In this document: positions 49,597-58,917 of the stretch, piece by piece
Layout of the letters: each line of letters begins with the position of its first letter
Numbering within the stretch: position 1 is the first letter of the stretch
Assembly: GCA_947497985.1 (NCBI GenBank)
Contig: CANMIX010000006.1
Location: forward strand, 62,001 to 126,000
DNA length: 64,000 nucleotides
Source of the DNA: an uncultured Paracoccaceae bacterium
Lineage (GTDB): Bacteria > Pseudomonadota > Alphaproteobacteria > Rhodobacterales > Rhodobacteraceae
Direction: 5' to 3'
Notes under the pieces: generated by a model
Databases searched by the model: none
Seen by the model: the letters and a program-made list of their open reading frames with translations, nothing else
Told to the model about the DNA's origin: nothing
Made by a program: the position numbers and the translations under genes

Positions 49597-49772
49597 CGCG
49601 TCTGATCCTATTGTCTGGTCGTCACTGCGCGGCAATTGCCGGATGCTTTATCAGTAGGAGCCTTAGTGCGGCGCAGCAAGGGCAGGGTGCATTTTTGACG
49701 CTCCATTGTTCGTGCAGCGCCGGGAAGCGCGGCACATATATCGGTAATTTTTGAAAATCCTATTTTTAAATT

Positions 49773-49784
49773 GGTAAAGTTACC
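49773..49784. promoter_or_regulatory. Inverted repeat GGTAA-AG-TTACC upstream of glcB
   Basis: A 12-bp dyad 75 nt before the glcB start, inside an AT-rich stretch of the pepN-glcB divergent region. The form resembles operators of GntR-type regulators that control glycolate or glyoxylate genes, but no such regulator gene is next to it. Assignment is tentative. Confidence 0.3.
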
Positions 49785-49859
49785 TGACCGGTTTATGTGC
49801 AAGATGTGGGCGCTTTCCTGTAGGGAAGGGCAAATAGCGACGACGAAGGGGAACAGGAT

Positions 49860-51962
49860 ATGCGCGCGATCAACGGTTTGCAGGTGGCAGAAGAGCTGGC
49901 CACATTTATCGAAACCCAGGCATTGCCGGGAACAGACGTCACCGCCGAAGCCTTTTGGGCAGGGCTGGATGGTCTGGTAAACGGCATGGGCGACGAAAAT
50001 CGCGCGCTCCTCGCAAAACGGGCTGAGTTGCAAAGTCAGATCGACGGCTGGCACGCGGCGCGCAAAGGTCAGCCTCATGATGCCGCCGCATATGAGGCCT
50101 TCCTGCGAGAGATCGGATACCTCCTGCCTGAGGGCGATGATTTTGCCATCGACACCACAAATGTGGACCCCGAAATCGCCCAGATGTCCGGCCCACAGCT
50201 GGTGGTGCCCATCACCAACGCACGCTTTGCCCTGAATGCTGCCAATGCCCGTTGGGGCAATTTGTATGATGCGTTTTATGGCACCGATGCTTTGGGTGAT
50301 CTGCCCTCTGGCAAAGGTTATGATCTGGACCGCGGCGCCAAGGTGATTGCCGCTGCCAAAGCATTTCTGGACCAAGCCTTGCCGCTGGACGGCACAACCT
50401 GGGCCGAGGTCACAGATGTCGCCACCGCTCCCTTGCAGGACAAAGGTCAATACTTGGGCCAGATGGAGCAAGGGGGCTGGAAGGGGTTTCTGTTCCAGAA
50501 CAACGGGCTAAAGATTGAAGTTCTGGTTAATGCCGACAATGAGATCGGCAAAAGTGACCCCGCACATATCGCGGCCGTGAACCTCGAAGCGGCCCTCTCC
50601 ACCATTATGGATTGCGAAGACTCCGTGGCCTGTGTGGATGCCACCGATAAGGTTGGCGCTTATTCCAACTGGCTTGGCCTGATGAAACGCGATCTGGTTG
50701 AGACTTTTGAAAAGGGTGGCAAAACCGTCACCCGCAAACTGCATGAGGATGCGACCTATACCGGGCCGGACGGATCTGCGGTGCCGGTCAAATGCCGCTC
50801 GCTTTTGCTGGTGCGCAATGTGGGCCATCTGATGACCACACCAGCCGTGTTGGACGCAGAAGGGCGAGAAGCGGGCGAGGGCCTGTTGGACGCAATGGTC
50901 ACAGTGATGATCGCCATTCATGACCTCAACGCGGCGGGCGGCAACTCGGGACATGGCTCGGTCTATGTGGTCAAGCCTAAGATGCACGGCCCCGAGGAAG
51001 TTGCCTTTGCAACCAAGATCTTTGACCAAGTCGAAGACGTGCTGGGTCTGGCGCGCAACACGGTCAAGATCGGCATAATGGATGAGGAACGCCGCACCTC
51101 GGTGAACCTCAAAGAGTGCATTCGCGCCGCCAAATCCCGCGTGGCCTTTATCAACACCGGTTTCCTGGATCGCACCGGCGATGAAATCCACACCTCGATG
51201 GAAGCCGGCCCCATGCGCCCCAAAGGCGAGATGAAAACCACGCCCTGGATCGCCTCCTATGAGGATCGCAACGTGGACATCGGCCTGGCGTGTGGGCTGC
51301 AGGGCCGTGCACAGATCGGCAAAGGCATGTGGGCCATGCCCGATCTGATGGCAGACATGCTGGAGGCCAAAATCGGCCACCCCAAATCCGGCGCGTCCTG
51401 TGCCTGGGTGCCATCGCCGACTGCGGCCACTTTGCACGCGATGCATTATCACGCGGTTGATGTGACGGCCGTGCAAAATACGATCAAAGCGGGTGGCGCC
51501 CGTGGCTCGCTTGCGGATCTGCTGACCATCCCGGTCATGCAAGGCGAAAACCTCAGCGCGGAGCAAATCACCACAGAGATTGAAAACAATGCCCAAGGTA
51601 TCCTTGGCTATGTGGTGCGTTGGGTCGATCAGGGCGTTGGCTGTTCCAAAGTGCCGGACATCAACAACGTGGGCCTGATGGAAGACCGCGCCACCTGCCG
51701 GATTTCCTCGCAAGCGCTGGCCAACTGGCTGCACCACGGGATTGTCAGCAAAGAACAGGTGATGGCCGCGATGCAGAAAATGGCCGCCGTTGTCGATGGG
51801 CAGAACGCGGGCGATCCGTCTTATGTCCCTATGGCTCCGGGGTTTGAAGGCGTGGCTTTTCAGGCGGCCTGTGATCTGGTGTTCAAAGGGCGGGTCCAGC
51901 CTTCGGGTTACACTGAGCCAGTACTGCACAGCCGCCGCCTTCAGTTGAAGGCCGAAAGCTAA
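49860..51962 (+). CDS. glcB: Malate synthase G
   Basis: Single-chain malate synthase that condenses glyoxylate with acetyl-CoA to malate, feeding two-carbon compounds into the TCA cycle. At about 700 residues it is the G isoform. Visible segments include [17 protein letters not shown] (about 243-259), [18 protein letters not shown] and the C-terminal cysteine-containing [22 protein letters not shown] 49860 is preceded by GAAGGGGAACAGG. The glcG-like gene downstream, although past a terminator, fits glycolate/glyoxylate metabolism. Confidence 0.96.
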   Translation: MRAINGLQVAEELATFIETQALPGTDVTAEAFWAGLDGLVNGMGDENRALLAKRAELQSQIDGWHAARKGQPHDAAAYEAFLREIGYLLPEGDDFAIDTTNVDPEIAQMSGPQLVVPITNARFALNAANARWGNLYDAFYGTDALGDLPSGKGYDLDRGAKVIAAAKAFLDQALPLDGTTWAEVTDVATAPLQDKGQYLGQMEQGGWKGFLFQNNGLKIEVLVNADNEIGKSDPAHIAAVNLEAALSTIMDCEDSVACVDATDKVGAYSNWLGLMKRDLVETFEKGGKTVTRKLHEDATYTGPDGSAVPVKCRSLLLVRNVGHLMTTPAVLDAEGREAGEGLLDAMVTVMIAIHDLNAAGGNSGHGSVYVVKPKMHGPEEVAFATKIFDQVEDVLGLARNTVKIGIMDEERRTSVNLKECIRAAKSRVAFINTGFLDRTGDEIHTSMEAGPMRPKGEMKTTPWIASYEDRNVDIGLACGLQGRAQIGKGMWAMPDLMADMLEAKIGHPKSGASCAWVPSPTAATLHAMHYHAVDVTAVQNTIKAGGARGSLADLLTIPVMQGENLSAEQITTEIENNAQGILGYVVRWVDQGVGCSKVPDINNVGLMEDRATCRISSQALANWLHHGIVSKEQVMAAMQKMAAVVDGQNAGDPSYVPMAPGFEGVAFQAACDLVFKGRVQPSGYTEPVLHSRRLQLKAES

Positions 51963-51980
51963 GGCGCGAAAAACACGGAC

Positions 51981-52007
51981 AAAGGGCAGGGTGAACCTGC
52001 CCTTTTT
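51981..52007 (+). terminator. Intrinsic terminator after glcB
   Basis: AAAGGGCAGG-GTGAA-CCTGCCCTTT followed by T (51981-52007). The stem and U tract are strong, so glcG is probably expressed by read-through or its own promoter. Confidence 0.85.
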
Positions 52008-52031
52008 GCATTGAAATAAGGGAAGAGAGAT

Positions 52032-52457
52032 ATGGGAATTTCACTGGAGCAGGCCAAGAAAATCATCGACGTTACCCGTGCCAAAGGCCGTGAGATGGCG
52101 CTGAAACCTTTGTCGGTTGTGGTGCTGGATGCAGGCGGTCATGTGCTGGCCTTTGAACGCGAAGACGGCGCTGCACCGGGGCGGTTTGGCATTGCACGGG
52201 GCAAGGCCTATGGCGCGGTCATGTTGGGCATGGCCGGCACTGCGCAGATGGCGCGCGCCGAACAGCAAGCCTATTTTATGGCCGCAGTGAATGGCGTCTA
52301 TGGTGGGCAGGTTGTGCCGGTTCCAGGGGGCATTCTGGTGCGCGATGCGGATGGCGCAGTGTTGGGCGCGGTTGGCGTCACCGGCGATACATCCGACAAT
52401 GATGCAGTTGCCGGTCAAAGCGGGATCGAGGCCGCGGGTCTGGTCGCCGAGATCTGA
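52032..52457 (+). CDS. GlcG/HbpS (DUF336) family heme-binding-like protein
   Basis: 141-residue cytosolic protein of the GlcG/HbpS family. The pattern is LEQAKKIIDVTRAKG, VVVLDAGGHVLAFEREDGA and the C-terminal VGAVGVTGDTSDNDA. In E. coli glcG lies in the glycolate operon next to glcB, and Streptomyces HbpS binds heme; the common function is unclear. The 69-nt distance to glcB on the same strand supports a shared physiological role despite the terminator. Confidence 0.87.
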   Translation: MGISLEQAKKIIDVTRAKGREMALKPLSVVVLDAGGHVLAFEREDGAAPGRFGIARGKAYGAVMLGMAGTAQMARAEQQAYFMAAVNGVYGGQVVPVPGGILVRDADGAVLGAVGVTGDTSDNDAVAGQSGIEAAGLVAEI

Positions 52458-52687
52458 TCGCAACGGGTCAAACGTACCAATTCAGGCCAAGTTAAGAGAG
52501 ATGTGCTATAGAGTTGAGGGCGCGGGTGCTGAATTTTTATGCATCTTTTGGCTTCAACGTTTGTGCATCTCTCAACACTTGCTTGCGCTGGCTTGCAGAG
52601 TTGTCACACCGCGCACCAAACTTGTAGAACCCTTCCGATGCGTGCCAAGCTGCACCACGTACCACAGGCCAAAACAATAGGTGTCAT

Positions 52688-53437
52688 ATGTCGCGTCCAC
52701 GCGTCGGGATTATCGGAAACTCATACCTGCTGGATGACAGCTACCCGGTGCATGCCAATGGCACCATGAATTCCGAGGCAATTGCCGATGTGTCTGGCTG
52801 TCTGCCATTGATGATCCCAGCGGATCCACGATTTGTGTCAGTCGATGAGCTGTTAGAGGCCTTTGATGGCTTCCTGCTGACCGGCGGACGTCCAAATGTG
52901 CACCCCAATGAATACGGCGAACCCGCAACCGAGGCGCATGGCGCCTTTGATCGGGCGCGCGACGCCATCACATTGCCTTTGGTGCGGGCCTGTGTGGAGC
53001 GTGGCCAGCCGTTCTTTGGCATCTGTCGCGGCTTCCAAGAGGTCAATGTCGCCATGGGTGGCACACTGTACCCCGAGATCCGCGATCTGCCGGGGCGTAT
53101 GAACCACCGGATGCCGCCCAACGGCACGCTGGAAGAGAAATTTGCTCTGCGTCACACTGTGAGCTTTTCCACTGACGGGCCGTTTGCCCGCCTGTTTGGT
53201 GCCGATCAGGTCATGACCAACACGTTGCACGGGCAGGGGATCAAACAGCCTGGACAGCGGGTGGTGGTGGATGGCCAGGCCGAAGATGGCACCCCAGAGG
53301 CGATCTATATCAAGGACGCGCCGGGATTTACCTTGTCGGTCCAGTGGCATCCAGAATACCGCGCGCCCACGGACCCAATCTCGCGCCCCTTGTTTGAGGC
53401 CTTTGGCGAGGCCGTTCACAATTGGGCGCAGGCCTGA
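52688..53437 (+). CDS. Class I glutamine amidotransferase (gamma-glutamyl-GABA hydrolase type)
   Basis: 249-residue cytosolic hydrolase of the peptidase C26/PuuD-like family. The nucleophile elbow GICRG (cysteine near 111) and the catalytic HPE in QWHPEY (about 220) are both present, with LTGGRPNVHPNEYGE matching the substrate-side loop of gamma-glutamyl-gamma-aminobutyrate hydrolases. No puuA or polyamine genes are adjacent, so the natural substrate, perhaps a gamma-glutamylated amine, is uncertain. It is preceded by 230 nt of non-coding sequence. Confidence 0.86.
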   Translation: MSRPRVGIIGNSYLLDDSYPVHANGTMNSEAIADVSGCLPLMIPADPRFVSVDELLEAFDGFLLTGGRPNVHPNEYGEPATEAHGAFDRARDAITLPLVRACVERGQPFFGICRGFQEVNVAMGGTLYPEIRDLPGRMNHRMPPNGTLEEKFALRHTVSFSTDGPFARLFGADQVMTNTLHGQGIKQPGQRVVVDGQAEDGTPEAIYIKDAPGFTLSVQWHPEYRAPTDPISRPLFEAFGEAVHNWAQA

Positions 53438-53876
53438 CCAGCCGACCTCTTCTCTCGACGAAGGTTGCGCGCGTGATATGTACTGCCAAGATCGCGCAAC
53501 CGTGGTTCTACGCCACCTGATCTATTTATCCGGGACTGGTGGTGCCTAGAAAATTGGCATCGCCTGTGGGTGGCGTGGTTACCTGCTATGAAAACTATGT
53601 GAATTTGTCCAATCGGGTCGCAAAGGGCTTGGATTGGTCGAAAAAACCAGTGTACAAATGTATGCAGCGCATTTCGAAAAGTGAAAACTGCGCTAAAATT
53701 CGACTGAAACAGAACATCAGTCGCTAGAATTGCTGCATTGCGGAAATTGTCTTCGATCTGCCGCAATTTGTATATTTTTGTTCCCTAACTCCCTTCCTGT
53801 GACAGCTTGTCGCAAGACGTGTTCGGATTTGTTCGCGAAACTATGTTGCGTGACGAATAGGGGAAAGTGACCAATT
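53438..53876 (+). other. Gap between the amidotransferase and small ICMT-like genes
   Basis: 439 nt with no supported gene. A 9-bp stem GGTTGCGCG/CGCGCAACC with a 21-nt loop lies at 53463-53501. ATTGCGG/CCGCAAT (53737-53767) with a T-rich flank lies nearer the next gene. The 62-codon ORF at 53539-53727 has no ribosome-binding site or known motif. Confidence 0.5.
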
Positions 53877-54344
53877 GTGAGTGGTAATGCGTTAAGACGG
53901 TGGCTGGACATTCCACCGTTCTGGCTCCTGTTCTCCATGGTATCTGTGTGGATCCAAGGTCGTATTTTCCCGATGGGAATGGCGGTCCGGGACTGGATTT
54001 CCCCGGTTGCCGGCTGGGTGTTATGCGCATGCGCGGCCGGGGTGACGCTGGCAGCTGTGGTGCAAATGCGCCGCTTCAGAACCACGGTTCATCCTCATGA
54101 TAACGCTAGCTTTCTTGTGACTACGGGGGTGTTTAAATTCTCCCGTAATCCGATATATCTGTCCGATGTATTGGTGTTGCTGGCCATGGTCGTATGGGCG
54201 GGCACCAGCGCGTCGATGATCATCGTGGTGGCATTCGTTTGTGTGTTGCAACACCGGTTTATTCGTATCGAGGAACAAAGGTTAAAGGCCCTGTTCCCCA
54301 GCGAATGGACCGAGTATAGGAACAAGACGCGACGATGGATTTAA
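53877..54344 (+). CDS. Small ICMT/PEMT-like methyltransferase family membrane protein
   Basis: 155-residue protein with about four membrane segments, starting at GTG 53877 after GGGGAAAGTGACCAATT. The C-terminal region shows FKFSRNPIYLSD and EEQRLKALFPSEWTEYRNKTRRW, the pattern of the isoprenylcysteine methyltransferase-like family that binds SAM at the membrane. It is a distinct, shorter relative of the protein at 36 kb. The substrate is unknown. Confidence 0.82.
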   Translation: MSGNALRRWLDIPPFWLLFSMVSVWIQGRIFPMGMAVRDWISPVAGWVLCACAAGVTLAAVVQMRRFRTTVHPHDNASFLVTTGVFKFSRNPIYLSDVLVLLAMVVWAGTSASMIIVVAFVCVLQHRFIRIEEQRLKALFPSEWTEYRNKTRRWI

Positions 54345-54355
54345 CGGCCTTTCAG

Positions 54356-54426
54356 CCGATACCGGACGGGTATCGGGGATCTAGCGGGACTTTGGTGATG
54401 GGTCTCGCACTCTGAATTTCGAAATT
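54356..54426 (+). promoter_or_regulatory. Hairpin and palindrome upstream of pntA
   Basis: CCGATACC/GGTATCGG (54356-54376) forms an 8-bp stem just after the ICMT-like gene, without a T tract. It is followed by the perfect 12-bp palindrome AATTTCGAAATT (54415-54426), 50 nt before pntA. The palindrome could be an operator for pntAB; no regulator can be named. Confidence 0.3.
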
Positions 54427-54476
54427 GCGATCCCAGCCCGACAGGGTGCGGACGTAACAAACGAGGGGGAACGTAC

Positions 54477-56048
54477 GTGAAATTAGGTACGCCAAAAGAA
54501 ACTTTTGCCGGGGAGGCGCGGGTCGCGATGACCCCGGACTCGGCACGCCAGTTGCAGAAGCTGGGATATGATTGTGCAATCGAAAGCGGAGCAGGCGCGG
54601 CAGCCGGCTTTAGCGACGATCTGTACAAAGAAGCCGGTGTCGAGATTATCGATGGTGCCGCGGAACTTTGGAAAGCGGTTGATATCGTTGCCAAGGTCCG
54701 TGAACCCGACGAGACCGAGCTGACATATCTGGAAGCCGGAAAGACGCTGATCTCATTCTTCAATCCCGCCGGGAATGAAGCGGGCATGGAAGCGGCAAAG
54801 TCTTCCGGTGCCAATGTGATCGCGATGGAAATGGTTCCGCGTATCTCACGTGCGCAGAAAATGGACGCCCTGTCGTCCATGGCCAATATCGCAGGCTACC
54901 GCGCTGTGATCGAAGCCGGTAACAACTTTGGCCGCTTCTTCACCGGTCAGGTGACCGCCGCGGGTAAAGTGCCCCCGGCTAAGGTTCTGGTTGTTGGTGC
55001 GGGTGTTGCGGGTCTTGCCGCAATCGGGACCTCGACCTCGCTGGGTGCGATTACCTATGCGTTTGACGTGCGCCCCGAAGTGGCAGAGCAGGTCGAATCC
55101 ATGGGCGCTGAATTCGTCTATCTGGACTTTGACGAAGAACAGCAGGATGGTGCGGCCACCGGTGGGTATGCCTCGGTTCAGTCCGAAGAATTCCGCAACG
55201 CACAGCTCGCCAAATTCCGCGAGATTGCGCCTGACATCGATATCGTGATCACCACCGCGCTGATCCCGAACCGCCCCGCGCCCAAACTCTGGCTCGAGGA
55301 TATGGTTCAGGCGATGAAGCCAGGTTCGGTTATCATTGACCTTGCGGCCGAACGTGGCGGCAACGCCGAAGGCACTGTCAAGGACGAGAAAATCGTCACC
55401 GACAACGGTGTGACCATTGTGGGCTACACCGATTTCCCAAGCCGGATGGCAACCCAGTCCTCCAGCCTGTACTCCACCAACATCCGTCACATGATGACCG
55501 ACCTAACCCCTGAAAAGGACGGTAAGGTTAATCACAACATGGAAGACGATGTGATCCGTGGGGCAACTGTCACCCACGAAGGCGAAATCACCTTCCCACC
55601 GCCGCCGCCAAAAGTGGCAGCGATTGCGGCCAAGCCCAAGGAAGTGGTCCCTGAGCTGACGCCCGAAGAAAAACGCGCCCAAGAAGTGGCCGCGTTTAAA
55701 GCGCAAACCAAGCAGCAGGTTACCCTGTTGGCAGTTGGTGCAGCGGTTCTGTTGGGGGTCGGCCTGATCGCACCCGCCAGCTTTATGCAGCACTTCATCG
55801 TCTTTGTTCTGTCGATCTTCATTGGCTTCCAGGTGATCTGGAATGTGTCGCACTCCCTGCACACGCCGCTGATGGCGGTAACCAATGCGATCTCTTCGAT
55901 CATCATTCTGGGCGCGCTGATGCAAATTGGCTCTGGCTCGTGGTTGGTGATCCTGCTGGGGGCCTTGTCGGTCTTTATGGCCGGGATCAATATCTTTGGC
56001 GGCTTCCTCGTGACACGGCGCATGCTCGCCATGTTCCAAAAATCGTAA
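54477..56048 (+). CDS. pntA: NAD(P) transhydrogenase subunit alpha
   Basis: Alpha subunit of the proton-translocating membrane transhydrogenase that reduces NADP+ with NADH using the proton gradient. The 523 residues include the N-terminal NAD(H)-binding dI domain (about 1-380, with [17 protein letters not shown] and the Rossmann segment [16 protein letters not shown]) and the RQD-loop-like region [13 protein letters not shown]. Four membrane segments at about 415-515 follow. It starts at GTG 54477. pntB follows after 12 nt, forming one operon. Confidence 0.95.
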   Translation: MKLGTPKETFAGEARVAMTPDSARQLQKLGYDCAIESGAGAAAGFSDDLYKEAGVEIIDGAAELWKAVDIVAKVREPDETELTYLEAGKTLISFFNPAGNEAGMEAAKSSGANVIAMEMVPRISRAQKMDALSSMANIAGYRAVIEAGNNFGRFFTGQVTAAGKVPPAKVLVVGAGVAGLAAIGTSTSLGAITYAFDVRPEVAEQVESMGAEFVYLDFDEEQQDGAATGGYASVQSEEFRNAQLAKFREIAPDIDIVITTALIPNRPAPKLWLEDMVQAMKPGSVIIDLAAERGGNAEGTVKDEKIVTDNGVTIVGYTDFPSRMATQSSSLYSTNIRHMMTDLTPEKDGKVNHNMEDDVIRGATVTHEGEITFPPPPPKVAAIAAKPKEVVPELTPEEKRAQEVAAFKAQTKQQVTLLAVGAAVLLGVGLIAPASFMQHFIVFVLSIFIGFQVIWNVSHSLHTPLMAVTNAISSIIILGALMQIGSGSWLVILLGALSVFMAGINIFGGFLVTRRMLAMFQKS

Positions 56049-56060
56049 AGGACAGGGACA

Positions 56061-57494
56061 ATGGAATTCGGATTTACGACCGCGGCCTATGTTGTCGCAG
56101 CAGTTCTCTTCATCCTGTCCCTGGGTGGTCTCTCAGGTCAGGAAAGCGCCAAGCGCGCTGTTTGGTATGGCATGGTCGGCATGGCGCTGGCGGTGTTTGC
56201 AACTCTTATCGGCCCAGGCTCCGGCCTGTGGGTGCTGTCGATCCTGCTGATCGCAGGTGGTGGCCTCATCGGGTATATGCTGGCGTCCAAGGTCGAAATG
56301 ACCCAGATGCCGGAACTGGTGGCAGGCATGCACGCCCTTGTGGGTCTGGCAGCTGTCTTTGTGGGCCTGAACGCCCATATCGAGCTGGGTCGCGTTTTGG
56401 CGATGGACGACAGCGCCAAGAAAACGCTTGAGGGGTTTGCCGCCCTTCTGGCCAAGAAAGATGGCGTGGAAATCGGCATCCTGCGGGTTGAACTGTTCCT
56501 GGGCGTCTTTATCGGTGCTGTGACCTTTACCGGTTCAGTTGTTGCTTATGGCAAACTGTCCGGCAAGCTCACCTCTGCGGCGACCAAACTGCCAGGTGGT
56601 CACCTGCTGAACATCGCAGCCGCGGTGATCTCGGTTCTGACGCTGTTCTGGTACATGGGCTCCGGTGGGTTCTTCCCGCTGTTCATCATGACACTGGCCG
56701 CGCTGTTCATCGGCTACCACCTGATCATGGGCATCGGCGGCGCGGATATGCCGGTTGTTGTCTCCATGCTGAACTCCTACTCAGGCTGGGCAGCGGCGGC
56801 GATTGGTTTCTCCCTCGGCAACGACCTCTTGATCGTTGTGGGTGCGCTTGTGGGCTCCTCAGGTGCGATCCTGTCTTACATCATGTGTAAGGCGATGAAC
56901 CGCTCGTTTGTCTCCGTGATCCTCGGCGGCTTTGGTGGCGCTTCTGGCCCAGCGATGGAAGTCGAAGGCGAGCAGATCGCAATCGACGCTGACGGTGTTG
57001 CGGCAGCTCTGGAAGATGCGGATAGCGTTGTCATCATCCCAGGCTACGGTATGGCGGTTGCACAGGCACAGCAGAATGTGGCGGAACTGACCCGTCGCCT
57101 GCGCGCCAAAGGCAAGAACGTCCGCTTTGCGATCCACCCGGTTGCCGGTCGTCTGCCAGGCCACATGAACGTTCTTCTGGCAGAAGCCAAAGTGCCTTAC
57201 GACATCGTTCTGGAAATGGAAGAGATCAACGACGACTTCCCTGAAACCGATGTTGCGATTGTCATTGGCTCCAATGACATCGTGAACCCGGCCGCACAGG
57301 AAGATCCGAACTCTCCAATCGCAGGTATGCCGGTTCTGGAATGCTGGAAAGCCAAACAGGTGTTTGTCTCCAAACGGGGGCAGGGCACCGGGTATTCCGG
57401 TATCGAGAACCCGCTGTTCTACAAAGAGAACACGCGCATGTTCTACGGTGATGCAAAAGCCTCGCTCGACAGCCTGCTGACGATGATCAGCTAA
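56061..57494 (+). CDS. pntB: NAD(P) transhydrogenase subunit beta
   Basis: Beta subunit of the transhydrogenase. The N-terminal half (about 1-265) is a set of membrane helices carrying the proton path; the C-terminal dIII domain (about 300-477) binds NADP(H), with [28 protein letters not shown] and [14 protein letters not shown]. At 477 residues it is typical. A strong terminator follows within 25 nt. Confidence 0.96.
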   Translation: MEFGFTTAAYVVAAVLFILSLGGLSGQESAKRAVWYGMVGMALAVFATLIGPGSGLWVLSILLIAGGGLIGYMLASKVEMTQMPELVAGMHALVGLAAVFVGLNAHIELGRVLAMDDSAKKTLEGFAALLAKKDGVEIGILRVELFLGVFIGAVTFTGSVVAYGKLSGKLTSAATKLPGGHLLNIAAAVISVLTLFWYMGSGGFFPLFIMTLAALFIGYHLIMGIGGADMPVVVSMLNSYSGWAAAAIGFSLGNDLLIVVGALVGSSGAILSYIMCKAMNRSFVSVILGGFGGASGPAMEVEGEQIAIDADGVAAALEDADSVVIIPGYGMAVAQAQQNVAELTRRLRAKGKNVRFAIHPVAGRLPGHMNVLLAEAKVPYDIVLEMEEINDDFPETDVAIVIGSNDIVNPAAQEDPNSPIAGMPVLECWKAKQVFVSKRGQGTGYSGIENPLFYKENTRMFYGDAKASLDSLLTMIS

Positions 57495-57518
57495 GCAGCA
57501 GCTTGGATCATGAATGTG

Positions 57519-57546
57519 AAAACCCCGCCTTTTGGGCGGGGTTTTT
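57519..57546. terminator. Bidirectional terminator between pntB and the HxlR gene
   Basis: AAAACCCCGCC pairs with GGCGGGGTTTT across a short T-rich loop (57519-57546), with T on both strands' 3' sides. It ends pntAB and can also end the convergent HxlR transcript. Confidence 0.85.
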
Positions 57547-57577
57547 GTTTGTGGAATTGACAGTCAGAGGTGGGCGT

Positions 57578-57958
57578 TCATTCCGCGGCTTGCGTGACCG
57601 GCGTGTCCGGGAAACCCTGTCCCGGCACCCATCCTTCGGCGTCCCATTTCAGCGCAACCTCATGCAAGGCGCGCAGGGCCTGATGTAAGTCACGTCCATG
57701 TTCGGTCATCTCGTAACTGACCTCTGGTGGAATCGTGGGCTTCTGGGTGCGCAGAACCAGTCCGTTTTTCTCTAGCATTCGCAGCCGGTCGGTCAAAACC
57801 TTGGCCGAGATTTCCGGCATCAATCCCATCAATTCGCCAAACCGCAGCGGGCTCTCGGTAGAGAGGTGCCACAGAATGGTGGTGGTCCAGCGACCCGTCA
57901 CCGCTCGCAACACAGGATCCATCGGGCAGGCGATACAAGACGCTCCTTTGATAGCCAT
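57578..57958 (-). CDS. HxlR-family transcriptional regulator
   Basis: Winged-helix regulator of the HxlR/MarR-like group, 126 residues from ATG 57958. The pattern DPVLRAVTGRWTTTILWHL, LRFGELMGLMPEISAKVLTDRLRMLE and PPEVSYEMTEHGRDL is diagnostic. Two N-terminal cysteines (C8 and C11 in SCIACP) recall redox-sensing HxlR members that control quinone or aldehyde detoxification. It is divergent from the flavoprotein gene with palindromic sites in between. The longer track start runs through those operators. Confidence 0.9.
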   Translation of the reverse strand: MAIKGASCIACPMDPVLRAVTGRWTTTILWHLSTESPLRFGELMGLMPEISAKVLTDRLRMLEKNGLVLRTQKPTIPPEVSYEMTEHGRDLHQALRALHEVALKWDAEGWVPGQGFPDTPVTQAAE

Positions 57959-57976
57959 GGGCTCACTTTCTTTTTG

Positions 57977-58002
57977 GTAACCGGTTACTAAATGGTAATT
58001 AC
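57977..58002. promoter_or_regulatory. Candidate HxlR operators
   Basis: The perfect palindrome GTAACCGGTTAC (57977-57988) and the shorter GTAATTAC (57995-58002) lie 16 bp apart centre to centre in the 101-nt divergent region. Each shares the half-site GTAA. They sit 19 nt upstream of the regulator start, well placed for joint control of both genes. Confidence 0.55.
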
Positions 58003-58059
58003 TTACTTTTTGAATGTAGGTTTGCCATCTCTTCTTTGCAATCACAAAGGAGAATGCAG

Positions 58060-58635
58060 ATGGCACGGATCGAAATTATCTATTTCTCAGGCTACGGCCA
58101 CACCGCACGCCAAGCGCAGGCGGTTCTGGAAGGCGCACAGACCAAGGGAGAGGCCCGTCTGTGGGCGATCCCTGATGATGGCGTGGTCTCGGACGAATTA
58201 TGGGCGGCGGCGGATGCAGCAGACGCGCTGATCTTTGGTGCGCCGACCTATATGGGGAACGCCCCATGGCAATTTAAACGCTTTGCCGATGACAGCTCTA
58301 AACGCTGGGCGGACCGGACGTGGGCCGACAAATTTGTAGGCGGTTTCACCAATTCCGGCAGCAACCTTGGCGACAAGGGGGAGACGTTGAACTATTTCCG
58401 CGTTCTGGCGGGGCAGCACGGCATGTTGTGGGTGCCGTTGAACCAGATGCCAGCCAACACGCTGGACAGCACGTCCGACGATCGCAATTGGGGTGGCGGC
58501 ACAGCAGGCGCGGTTGCAACATCGCCCGCGGATTCTTCGCCAGAACAGGCCCCCAGCGCCGGTGATCTGAAATCGGCCCATGACTATGGCGTGCGCCTTG
58601 CGGGATTTGCGGCGGCGCGGGCTGCCCTGGTTTAA
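58060..58635 (+). CDS. Flavodoxin/WrbA-like NAD(P)H-dependent oxidoreductase
   Basis: 191-residue FMN-binding flavodoxin-fold protein from ATG 58060 (AAAGGAG 7 nt upstream). The FMN phosphate loop region reads YFSGYGHTARQA; PTYMGNAPWQFK and FTNSGSNLGDKGET match WrbA-type contacts. Such proteins reduce quinones by two electrons and protect against redox cycling. Divergence from an HxlR regulator with N-terminal cysteines supports a stress-induced role. The track's upstream 8 residues overlap the ribosome-binding site. Confidence 0.88.
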   Translation: MARIEIIYFSGYGHTARQAQAVLEGAQTKGEARLWAIPDDGVVSDELWAAADAADALIFGAPTYMGNAPWQFKRFADDSSKRWADRTWADKFVGGFTNSGSNLGDKGETLNYFRVLAGQHGMLWVPLNQMPANTLDSTSDDRNWGGGTAGAVATSPADSSPEQAPSAGDLKSAHDYGVRLAGFAAARAALV

Positions 58636-58669
58636 GCGCTAACAGCACAGCACAAAATCCACCCAACTG

Positions 58670-58702
58670 GGGGCGTTTGCCACAAGCCAAACGTCCCTTT
58701 TT
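58670..58702 (+). terminator. Intrinsic terminator after the WrbA-like gene
   Basis: GGGGCGTTTG pairs with CAAACGTCCC across an 8-nt loop (one G-U pair) and five T follow. Confidence 0.78.
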
Positions 58703-58917
58703 GCGTGTTATCAAAGGGTTAAATAGCCGCTCGCAGGCCAGGAAATGTTTCGCGTGCGAAACAATAGGGCAGGTTTGCTGACCTTGAATTCGAACCCTTA
58801 TTTGTAACTGTTTTTGCTGATGTATACTTTAGTATTCCTTTAACTCATTGAAACAGAACGGTTATTTACAAAGCGATGCGGCTTCACTAGGGTCCGTGCA
58901 AGATCAAGGAGCCACCG

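Noticed and set aside
50508-51929. 473-codon minus-strand ORF opposite glcB
   Set aside because: It is His/Gly/Arg-rich antisense of malate synthase; the plus-strand gene is unambiguous.
53539-53727. 62-codon ORF between the amidotransferase and ICMT-like genes
   Set aside because: No ribosome-binding site, no recognisable motif and no coupling to a neighbour.
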